DNA from: JAYWAM01 sp043782425
Lineage (GTDB): Bacteria > Pseudomonadota > Gammaproteobacteria > Burkholderiales > Usitatibacteraceae
Assembly: GCA_043782425.1 (NCBI GenBank)
Contig: JAYWAM010000032.1
Coordinates: 1 to 7,396 of the forward strand
Length of the DNA stretch: 7,396 bases
Direction: 5' to 3'
The position numbers and the translations under genes are program-made. Shown piece by piece: positions 1 to 5,735 of this stretch. How positions within the stretch are numbered: the stretch's first letter is position 1; each line of letters opens with the position of its first letter. Below the pieces are notes generated by a model that was given only the letters and a program-made list of their open reading frames with translations, did not search any database and had not been told where the DNA came from.

Positions 1-109
1 GCCTCCGCTGGGACGACAGGCCTCATCACGACTTTCGTACCTGAGGCTATTCGCATTGCGCTATTAAATTGCAAACAGACCAGACGCCGCATTCAGGTAA
101 AATCCGCCA

Positions 110-1291
110 ATGGATTCCGCGCGCAAGAATGTCGCTTTACTCTCCGCTTGCCAGGCGCTGTTGTTCACCAACAGCGTCACGCTCATTGCCATCAACGGTC
201 TCGCCGGTTACGCGCTCGCCGCCGACAAGGGACTGGCCACGCTGCCGGCGACGGCGCAAGTGATAGGCTCGGCGTTATCGACTATTCCTGCCTCGCTGCT
301 GATGCAACGCATCGGGCGGCGCGCAGGCTTCCAGATCGGCAGTGCATTGGGTATAGTCGGCGGCGCGATTGCGACCCTGGCGATTGCCTTGTCGAGCTTC
401 TGGCTATTATGTTTCGGCGCCCTGATCCTCGGTGTATACGGCGCGTTTGGCCTCTATTACCGCTTCGCCGCAGCCGATTCCGCCAGCGCGGATTTCAAGG
501 CCAAAGCAATATCGCTGGTGCTGGCGGGGGGACTGGTGGGCGGGCTGATCGGGCCTGAGCTTTCCAAGTGGACGCGCGATCTGGCGCAGCCGGATTTTCT
601 TGCGTCCTATGCGTCGCTGATGGTGATATGCCTGATTTCCATGGCGATCCTCACACGCCTACAGATTCCGCAGACCCAGGAGATAGCGGCCAAGGAGCCG
701 CCGCGTTCGCTGGCGCACATCATGCGCCAGCCACTGTTCATCGTCGCGGCGACTTCTTCGGCCGTAGGCTACGGCGTGATGAGCCTGCTCATGACCGCCA
801 CGCCGCTGGCGATGGGCTTTTGCGGCCATCCCTATTCATCAGCGGCCACGGTGATCTCGTGGCATGTGATCGCCATGTTTGCACCCTCGTTCGTCACCGG
901 CGCAATCATCAAGCGCTTCGGCCTGCCGGTCATTATGCTGACGGGCGTGGCAATCATGCTGGTGTGCGTCGCCATCGCCTTGATGGGAATCACGGTGACA
1001 CATTTCTGGTGGGCGCTGCTGCTGCTCGGCATCGGCTGGAACTTCATGTACGTGGGCGGCACTACGCTGCTTACCGATGCTTACCTGCCGAGCGAAAAGG
1101 CCAAGACACAGGGCATGCATGACTTCCTGGTGTTTGGCGTCACCGTCGTTGCTGCGTTTTCCTCAGGGCTGCTGCTTAAGACCAACGGCTGGCAGATGCT
1201 CAACTATGCGGCGCTGCCGTTCCTGTTCTTGGCCGCGCTGGCGTGCCTGTGGCTGCTGCTGCGCCACAAAAGAACTCTGGCAACGGCGTAA
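110..1291 (+). CDS. MFS transporter, 12 transmembrane segments
   Basis: A 393-residue inner-membrane protein of the major facilitator superfamily, the usual length for a 12-helix member. Twelve hydrophobic stretches can be read, six before and six after a polar central loop at about residues 183-206. A loop 2-3 motif resembling MFS motif A (QRIGRRAGF, residues 66-74) follows the second helix, although the usual acidic residue is missing. The fourth segment ends in YYRFAAAD and the tenth carries GWNFMYVGGTTLLTDAY, both typical MFS pore-lining patterns. The substrate cannot be read from the sequence; small-molecule efflux or uptake driven by protons is the family default. The start at 110 follows only a weak AGG at 95-97, but the reading frame has a TAA at 65-67 and no better start. 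No partner gene lies on the same strand nearby. The family call is secure; the substrate is unknown. Confidence 0.93.
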   Translation: MDSARKNVALLSACQALLFTNSVTLIAINGLAGYALAADKGLATLPATAQVIGSALSTIPASLLMQRIGRRAGFQIGSALGIVGGAIATLAIALSSFWLLCFGALILGVYGAFGLYYRFAAADSASADFKAKAISLVLAGGLVGGLIGPELSKWTRDLAQPDFLASYASLMVICLISMAILTRLQIPQTQEIAAKEPPRSLAHIMRQPLFIVAATSSAVGYGVMSLLMTATPLAMGFCGHPYSSAATVISWHVIAMFAPSFVTGAIIKRFGLPVIMLTGVAIMLVCVAIALMGITVTHFWWALLLLGIGWNFMYVGGTTLLTDAYLPSEKAKTQGMHDFLVFGVTVVAAFSSGLLLKTNGWQMLNYAALPFLFLAALACLWLLLRHKRTLATA

Positions 1292-1331
1292 GATCGAGAG
1301 GCATCATGAGTGCTACACACAGCTTTGAAAC

Positions 1332-1562
1332 TTAGGGTTTTTTGTTCTTGCCATACAGGCGGTCCATGCGTTCTTTCCTTTCTTTCTCCAGTTGCTTTTG
1401 CTGACGCTTGGCGCGCAAACCGAACACGCGTTCAATAACTTCCCACCAAATGATAATCAGCAGAAAAGGCATGAGCACCACCCACCACGGCCAGTTCGCC
1501 ACTGGGCCCACTTCGAGAAACTTCATCAGAACCAGCAAAAAGCCGATGACAAGCAAATACAT
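1332..1562 (-). CDS. Small Trp-rich membrane protein (TIGR04438-like)
   Basis: A 76-residue protein with two short hydrophobic segments (residues 2-16 and 26-43), five tryptophans (24, 26, 27, 39, 40) and a strongly basic, charged C-terminal tail (50-76) that is probably helical and cytoplasmic. The size, the WPWW and IIWWEVIE patterns and the Lys/Arg-rich tail fit the family I know as small Trp-rich protein, found in betaproteobacteria. No function has been established for it. The start is supported by a G-rich ribosome site (GGGGGGA on the minus strand, five bases before the ATG) and a TATAAT box further upstream. Its stop at 1332-1334 lies 40 bases from the end of the converging MFS gene. 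It is divergent from the DUF255 gene, with 33 bases between start codons. Identification rests on memory of the family pattern. Confidence 0.85.
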   Translation of the reverse strand: MYLLVIGFLLVLMKFLEVGPVANWPWWVVLMPFLLIIIWWEVIERVFGLRAKRQQKQLEKERKERMDRLYGKNKKP

Positions 1563-1590
1563 AGGTGTCCCCCCATATCGTGTAGCAAGG

Positions 1591-1596
1591 ATTATA
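1591..1596 (-). promoter_or_regulatory. Candidate -10 box for the small Trp-rich gene
   Basis: On the minus strand this reads TATAAT, a perfect sigma-70 -10 hexamer, 28 bases upstream of the small Trp-rich start codon. Initiation about seven bases downstream would give a leader of roughly 20 bases containing the G-rich ribosome site. The -35 region is poor: the best match at 16-18 bp spacing is only partial (TTTCTA at 1620-1615). The box shares base 1596 with the ATG of the divergent DUF255 gene. The hexamer is seen directly; promoter activity is inferred. Confidence 0.45.
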
Positions 1597-3647
1597 TGCC
1601 CAACCGTTTAGCACTAGAAACCTCGCCTTATCTGCAACAGCACGCCGACAACCCGGTTAACTGGTATCCCTGGGGTGCGGAGGCGCTGAATCTGGCGCAG
1701 ACTTCCGGCAAGCCGATTCTATTGTCGGTGGGTTATTCAGCCTGTCACTGGTGTCATGTAATGGCGCACGAATCGTTTGAGGATGTAGAGGTGGCGGCGT
1801 TGATGAATGAACTGTTTGTGAACATCAAGGTGGACCGCGAAGAGCGTCCCGACCTCGACCAGATTTATCAGACCGCGCACGCCATGCTGACGCAACGCAC
1901 AGGCGGCTGGCCGCTCACCATGTTTCTAACACCCGATCAAACACCATTTTTTGGTGGCACGTATTTTCCCAAAGAGCCGCGTTACAGTTTGCCCGGATTC
2001 GTGCAACTGCTGGGTAAGATACGCGAGTATTACGACGCCAGCCAGGAAGAAATCGGCCAGCAAAACGCAGCACTGCTCGCGGCGCTGGGCCGCCAGAGTG
2101 CGCAATCAGTAGCGCATCACGCGGATTTCTCAGATCAGCCTATCGATGCCGCACTGACGCACATTGCCGCCACATTCGACCACAAGCTGGGCGGATTTGG
2201 CGTCGCGCCGAAATTTCCCCATCCCGATTCGCTCGAATTGTGTTTGCGTCAATATGCGCGCAACGCTGACGAGCACGCGCGTTTCATGGCCACCTTCACG
2301 CTGGAGAAAATGGCGCTGGGCGGCATTTATGACCAACTGGGCGGCGGCTTCGCGCGCTACAGCGTCGATGCCGAGTGGGTGATCCCGCATTTCGAGAAAA
2401 TGCTTTACGACAACGGCCCGCTGCTGCGCCTTTACGCGGCTGCCTGGGCGATCTGCGGCAACCCTTTGTTGCAGCGTGTTGCGGAACAAACGGCGGCGTG
2501 GCTGATGCGCGAAATGCAGTCTGCCTCAGGCGGGTACTACTCTTCGCTCGACGCTGATTCGGAAGGCGAGGAAGGTAAATTCTATGTCTGGACCAGGCAG
2601 GAAGCGCGCGCCTTGCTCAGCGAAGATGAGTACCAGATATTTGCCAGCCACTACGGCCTCGATCATCTGGTCAATTTCGAGCAACACTACTGGAACCTGA
2701 ATGTGCATGAACCGCTGGAGTGCGTGGCCGAATTGAGCGGCAAGCCGTTCAGCTTATGCGAGTCACTGCTGGCGGGCGCACAGGCCAAAATGTTTGCCGC
2801 ACGCGAACAGCGCATCCGCCCTGGGCGCGATGAAAAAATTCTGGTGTCGTGGAATGCGCTCATGATGCACGGCATGGCGCACGCTGCAAAGGTGTTTGGC
2901 CGCGCAGACTGGCTGGCCTCGGCGCGACGTTCGCTCGACTTCATCAGGCACACCATGTGGCGCGATGGCAGGCTGCTCGCCACGCACAAGGATGGCAAAA
3001 CGCATCTCAATGCTTATCTCGACGATTACGCCTTCCTGCTCAATGCTTTGATCGAGATGATGCAGGCGGATTTTCGCAGCGAAGATCTGGAATTTGCCGA
3101 AGACCTGGCCGATGTTCTGCTGGAACAATTCGAAGATACCCAGGTCGGCGGATTCTTTTTTACCAGCCACGACCACGAGCAACTCATCCAGCGCGTCAAG
3201 ACCGGCTACGACAATGCCACGCCTTCGGGAAACGGCGTCGCCGCTTTTGCCTTGCAGCGCCTATTCCACCTCTGCGGCGAAACACGTTATCAGCTTGCTG
3301 CCGAGCGTTGTTTGCAGTTTTTTTATCCACAAATGGCGCACAGCCCGGGCGGCTTTTCAAGTTTGCTGATGGCGCTGGAAGAAGCCTTGCATCCGCCTCG
3401 CCTGGTGATTGTGCGCGGCGAACGTGACACGCTGGCGCCGTGGCGTGAAGCGTTGCGCGCGCAGTATGTGCCCGCTTCGATGATGTTGTTCATCCCCAAC
3501 GGGACAGCGGGGTTGCCACCTATTCTCGCCAAGCCCGAAACAGCGCAGGTCAACGCCTGGGTATGCGAGGGCGTTAGCTGCCTGCCCCCCATCGCTTCCC
3601 TGGCCGATTTGTTGGCAATGTTTGCTAGCGATGCCAAAGGCCGGTAA
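1596..3647 (+). CDS. DUF255/YyaL-type protein: thioredoxin fold plus (alpha/alpha)6-barrel region
   Basis: A 683-residue protein of the YyaL/SPATA20 family (DUF255), of typical length. The N-terminal domain opens with RLALETSPYLQQHADNPVNW and carries a thioredoxin-like CHWC (residues 50-53) in SACHWCHVMAHESF, then KVDREERPDLDQIYQ. Family hallmarks continue with GGWPLTMFLTPD, FFGGTYFP, GGFGVAPKFPHP, GGIYDQLGGGFARYS, EWVIPHFEKMLYDN and DEKILVSWNALM. These belong to a region resembling six-hairpin glycosidases. A Cys pair sits near the C-terminus (WVCEGVSCLPP). The biochemical role is not settled for bacterial members; a redox or sugar-epimerase-like activity has been suggested from the fold. 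I chose the ATG at 1596 because family homology begins there and AAGG (1587-1590) sits five bases before it. The frame is open upstream to 1392, but that stretch overlaps the opposing gene. No signal peptide is seen, so it is probably cytoplasmic. Confidence 0.93.
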   Translation: MPNRLALETSPYLQQHADNPVNWYPWGAEALNLAQTSGKPILLSVGYSACHWCHVMAHESFEDVEVAALMNELFVNIKVDREERPDLDQIYQTAHAMLTQRTGGWPLTMFLTPDQTPFFGGTYFPKEPRYSLPGFVQLLGKIREYYDASQEEIGQQNAALLAALGRQSAQSVAHHADFSDQPIDAALTHIAATFDHKLGGFGVAPKFPHPDSLELCLRQYARNADEHARFMATFTLEKMALGGIYDQLGGGFARYSVDAEWVIPHFEKMLYDNGPLLRLYAAAWAICGNPLLQRVAEQTAAWLMREMQSASGGYYSSLDADSEGEEGKFYVWTRQEARALLSEDEYQIFASHYGLDHLVNFEQHYWNLNVHEPLECVAELSGKPFSLCESLLAGAQAKMFAAREQRIRPGRDEKILVSWNALMMHGMAHAAKVFGRADWLASARRSLDFIRHTMWRDGRLLATHKDGKTHLNAYLDDYAFLLNALIEMMQADFRSEDLEFAEDLADVLLEQFEDTQVGGFFFTSHDHEQLIQRVKTGYDNATPSGNGVAAFALQRLFHLCGETRYQLAAERCLQFFYPQMAHSPGGFSSLLMALEEALHPPRLVIVRGERDTLAPWREALRAQYVPASMMLFIPNGTAGLPPILAKPETAQVNAWVCEGVSCLPPIASLADLLAMFASDAKGR

Positions 3648-3705
3648 AGTAGCGGACGCGAAATACTGAAATCGTACTTATAGACCCCCAAGCCAAGGAG
3701 CAACA

Positions 3706-4023
3706 ATGAACTACAGTAAAGCAGCTTTGACCGGTTTTGCAGCGCTCGCCCTGCTCGCCTCAGGCGGCGTCGCAGCCAATGAAGAGCTGGCAAAAAAATC
3801 CGCCTGCACGGCGTGCCACACGGTGGATAAGAAGCTGGTCGGCCCCGCCTTTAAGGACATTGCCGCCAAGTACAAGGACGACAAGGGCGCTGAAGCCCGG
3901 CTAATCGACAAGGTTAAAAAAGGCGGCACCGGCGTATGGGGCCAAATACCCATGCCTGCCAATACGGCAGTGAAGGACGAGGATATCAAGACCCTCGTAA
4001 AATGGGTACTGGCGATCAAGTAA
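3706..4023 (+). CDS. Periplasmic class I cytochrome c (c551/c552-like)
   Basis: A 105-residue precursor of a small monoheme electron carrier. Residues 1-24 form a signal peptide with a hydrophobic core and likely cleavage after VAA (24|25), leaving a mature protein of about 81 residues, the size of cytochrome c8/c551-type proteins. The heme site is CTACH (34-38), with His38 as proximal ligand. Met83 in QIPMPAN is the expected second axial ligand, and GPAF (46-49) is the conserved turn after the heme motif. The ribosome site AAGGAG (3695-3700) lies five bases before the ATG. The gene follows the DUF255 gene by 58 bases on the same strand, so co-transcription is possible, although I see no strong promoter or terminator in the gap. 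It would shuttle electrons between periplasmic oxidoreductases and a terminal reductase or oxidase; the partner cannot be told from this window. Confidence 0.95.
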   Translation: MNYSKAALTGFAALALLASGGVAANEELAKKSACTACHTVDKKLVGPAFKDIAAKYKDDKGAEARLIDKVKKGGTGVWGQIPMPANTAVKDEDIKTLVKWVLAIK

Positions 4024-4030
4024 TTCTAAA

Positions 4031-4138
4031 TCGCGATAGAAACGACTTTTTGTAGGAGTGGGCTTGTCCGCGAAATGTCTGATATCGCTGGCAAGCCCGC
4101 TCCACAGGCAACCGGATATATTCGCGTTTCTATCGAGA
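4031..4138. repeat. Outer inverted repeat enclosing a REP pair
   Basis: The left arm 4031-4044 (TCGCGATAGAAACG) and right arm 4125-4138 (CGTTTCTATCGAGA) are reverse complements at 13 of 14 positions, with 11 consecutive matches. They sit 80 bases apart and enclose the inverted REP-like pair, so the whole unit could fold as a long stem with internal hairpins. It begins eight bases after the cytochrome stop codon. The arms may be the edges of a mobile BIME-like unit or an mRNA 3'-end structure; the sequence does not decide between these. Confidence 0.75.
4052..4105. repeat. Inverted pair of REP-like palindromes (BIME-like)
   Basis: Two copies of a REP-type core face each other. The left copy starts with GTAG (4052-4055) and has the stem GTGGGC-TT-GTCCGC (4058-4071, all six pairs possible with G-U wobble). 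The right copy, read on the minus strand, has GCGGGC-TT-GCCAGC (4100-4087, five of six pairs). Aligned, the two arms read TGTAGGAGTGGGCTTG and TGTGGAGCGGGCTTG. This closely matches the well-known Pseudomonas REP pattern with GGAGCGGGCTTG and a GTAG/GGAG head. Such elements are moved by RAYT (TnpA_REP) transposases and often stabilise 3' ends of transcripts or bind gyrase or IHF. No RAYT gene is in the window. Confidence 0.75.
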
Positions 4139-4176
4139 ATTGGAATAATCGGGCGCTATCGCTTAGCTGTAGCATA

Positions 4177-4202
4177 AAAAGGCCGGGAAATCCCGGCCTT
4201 TT
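4177..4202. terminator. Bidirectional rho-independent terminator
   Basis: A perfect stem GGCCGGG/CCCGGCC (4181-4187 and 4192-4198) with loop AAAT is flanked by AAAA on the left and TTTT on the right. It can therefore terminate on either strand; the minus-strand U-run is five bases. It lies downstream of the cytochrome gene and the REP unit and upstream of the next promoter, so its main job is probably to end transcription from the cytochrome side. Confidence 0.85.
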
Positions 4203-4227
4203 ATCTTCCTGTTTCAATTCACAATAT

Positions 4228-4257
4228 TTGACAAAGCTCTAGCACGCTGCGCATAAT
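4228..4257 (+). promoter_or_regulatory. Sigma-70-type promoter for the binding lipoprotein gene
   Basis: A perfect -35 TTGACA (4228-4233) is followed, after 18 bases, by CATAAT (4252-4257), five of six matches to the -10 consensus. The start of transcription would fall near 4264, giving a leader of about 60 bases before the ATG at 4326. It lies just after the terminator at 4177-4202, which fits a separate and probably well-expressed transcription unit. I see no clear operator palindrome next to it. Confidence 0.7.
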
Positions 4258-4313
4258 TTTCGCTTATTTCAACTCACCGCCCAACATCCCCCTCATTAAC
4301 GCAACTCTTCCTT

Positions 4314-4329
4314 GGAGAAAATGCTATGA
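4314..4329 (+). promoter_or_regulatory. Ribosome site and overlapping two-codon ORF at the lipoprotein start
   Basis: GGAG (4314-4317) stands eight bases before the chosen ATG at 4326. A second ATG at 4321 is only three bases from GGAG and opens a minimal frame, ATG-CTA-TGA (4321-4329), whose stop overlaps the true start codon as ATGA. Spacing favours 4326, and only that frame encodes the lipoprotein signal. Whether ribosomes use the two-codon frame is unknown. Confidence 0.6.
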
Positions 4330-5636
4330 AATCGTCTACCAAACTGGGCCTCGCAGTTCTTGCCGCACTGAGCCTTGCTGCCTGTAGTCAGAAAGAAGAA
4401 GCTAAACCCGCTGCCAAAGCCGCCGCGCCCGCCGAACCTGTGGTGAATATCAAGATCGCCCATGCCGGCCCGCTGACGGGAAGCATCGCCCATCTCGGCA
4501 AAGATGATGAGTACGGCGTGCGCCTTGCTATTGACCAGGTCAATGCCAAGAAGATCAAGATAGACGGCAAGGTACTGCAAATCGAAATGCTGAGCGAGGA
4601 CGATCAGGCCGACCCGAAAACCGGCACCACCGTCGCGCAAAAACTGGTTGACGCCAAGGTTGCTGCGGTCATCGGTCATCTGAATTCAGGCGTAACTATC
4701 CCCGCTTCGGAAATTTACGCCAAGGCGGGCATTCCCATGATTTCCGGCTCTGCCACCAACCCGGCGCTTACCGAGCGCGGTCTGAAAACCGTGTTCCGCA
4801 CTGTAGGCCGCGACGACCAGCAAGGCCCTGCGCTTGCCGCTTATATCGCCAACGAGCTCAAGGCCAAGAAAGTCGCCCTGATAGATGACAAGACAGCCTA
4901 CGGTGAAGGCCTGGCCAACGAAGTGGAAAAAACGCTGAAAGCCGCCAAGATAAACCTGGTCGGGCGCGAGCGTACTACCGACAAGGAAACCGATTTCAAA
5001 GCGATTCTCACCAAGATCAAAGCCAAAAATCCCGACGTGATCTTTCACGGCGGCATGGACGCAACCGGCGGCCCGATGATTAAGCAAGCGCGTGAACTGG
5101 GCATCAAGGCCATATTCGTGTTCGGCGACGGCGCTTGCACCGATGAAATGGGCAAGCTCGCCGGCCAGGCAGCCGAAGGACTTGTCTGCTCCCAGGCTGG
5201 ATTGCCGCGCGAAGCGGCCAGCAAAGAATTCGCCACCGCCTTCAAGGCAAAATATGGTGACATCAAGCAATACGCACCCTATTTCTACGACGGCGCGCTG
5301 GCCATGGTTGAAGCCATGAAGAAGGCCAATTCGGTAGACCCGGCCAAGTTCGGCCCGGAAATTTTTAACGTGAGCTTCAGCGGCGCCACCGGCAAGGTCG
5401 AGTTCGACGCCAAAGGTGATCGTAAAGACGCGGAAATCACCATTTTCAAACTGAAAGGCGGCAAGGTGGTTCCCGAAGCGATTGTGAAGAACGGCGTATC
5501 CGCCCTGTTTGTCATGCCTGACGCAGCGCCTGCCGCTGCACCTGCGGCTGCCCCGGCTCCCGCAGCAGCTCCGGCTCCTGCCGCTCCCGCAGCGCCTGCC
5601 AAGGACGCAAAGCCGGCTGAAGCGCCGAAGAAATAA
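4326..5636 (+). CDS. LivJ/LivK-type substrate-binding lipoprotein with Ala/Pro-rich tail
   Basis: A 436-residue type I periplasmic binding protein of the branched-chain amino-acid transporter family. Residues 1-19 are a lipoprotein signal ending in the lipobox LAAC, with Cys20 the lipidated residue. Ser at +2 predicts outer-membrane sorting in enterobacterial terms. A charged Ala/Pro linker (22-38) precedes the binding domain (about 40-398). By eye this aligns well with E. coli LivK: IGHLNSGVTIPASEIY (116-131), ISGSATNPALTERG (139-152), DKTAYGEGLA (188-197) and FGDGACTD (266-273). Asp268 lies where LivJ/LivK have the acidic ligand-binding Glu. The C-terminal 37 residues are almost entirely Ala and Pro with a basic end, which is unusual for this family. 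The ligand could be an amino acid, an amide or another small acid. No permease or ATPase gene is adjacent, so it is an orphan here; its own promoter and terminator flank it. Confidence 0.92.
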   Translation: MKSSTKLGLAVLAALSLAACSQKEEAKPAAKAAAPAEPVVNIKIAHAGPLTGSIAHLGKDDEYGVRLAIDQVNAKKIKIDGKVLQIEMLSEDDQADPKTGTTVAQKLVDAKVAAVIGHLNSGVTIPASEIYAKAGIPMISGSATNPALTERGLKTVFRTVGRDDQQGPALAAYIANELKAKKVALIDDKTAYGEGLANEVEKTLKAAKINLVGRERTTDKETDFKAILTKIKAKNPDVIFHGGMDATGGPMIKQARELGIKAIFVFGDGACTDEMGKLAGQAAEGLVCSQAGLPREAASKEFATAFKAKYGDIKQYAPYFYDGALAMVEAMKKANSVDPAKFGPEIFNVSFSGATGKVEFDAKGDRKDAEITIFKLKGGKVVPEAIVKNGVSALFVMPDAAPAAAPAAAPAPAAAPAPAAPAAPAKDAKPAEAPKK

Positions 5637-5649
5637 ATTCGGAAACCAC

Positions 5650-5683
5650 AAAACGGCAGCGCAATATCGCTGCCGTTTTTTTT
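5650..5683 (+). terminator. Strong rho-independent terminator
   Basis: A 12-bp perfect stem (5650-5661 paired with 5668-5679) closes a six-base loop CAATAT and runs into eight consecutive T residues (5676-5683). It begins 14 bases after the lipoprotein stop codon and should end that transcript cleanly, leaving the lipoprotein gene monocistronic. Confidence 0.93.
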
Positions 5684-5735
5684 CTGTCGCTCATCGCACG
5701 CAGTCGCACTGCCTTATCCCTTCAACAGGCTTCCC

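Noticed and set aside
1..92. Possible divergent gene on the minus strand starting at 92, 56 or 26 and running off the left edge.
   Set aside because: The frame is open to the edge, but none of the possible starts has a well-placed ribosome site and about 30 residues show no recognisable pattern. The 20-codon plus-strand frame ending at TAA 65-67 is equally unsupported.
1306..1335. A nine-codon ORF (MSATHSFET) with a GAGAGG ribosome-like site just after the MFS gene.
   Set aside because: It is too short to support without expression or conservation data, and its stop overlaps the stop of the opposing gene. The site may be chance.
1392..1595. A 68-codon upstream extension of the DUF255 frame.
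   Set aside because: The extension overlaps the opposing small Trp-rich gene, has a His- and Gln-rich composition with no family match, and a ribosome site precedes the internal ATG at 1596, where homology begins.
3648..3705. Possible promoter for the cytochrome gene (TATAGA at 3679-3684).
   Set aside because: Only four of six matches to a -10 box and no acceptable -35 at normal spacing. Read-through from the DUF255 gene or an activator-dependent promoter remains possible.
4686..5651. A 321-codon open frame antisense to the binding lipoprotein gene.
   Set aside because: It lies wholly within a clear homologue of LivK on the other strand; its translation is rich in Cys, Arg and Gly and resembles no family. 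It is a by-product of codon bias, and its start overlaps the terminator stem region.
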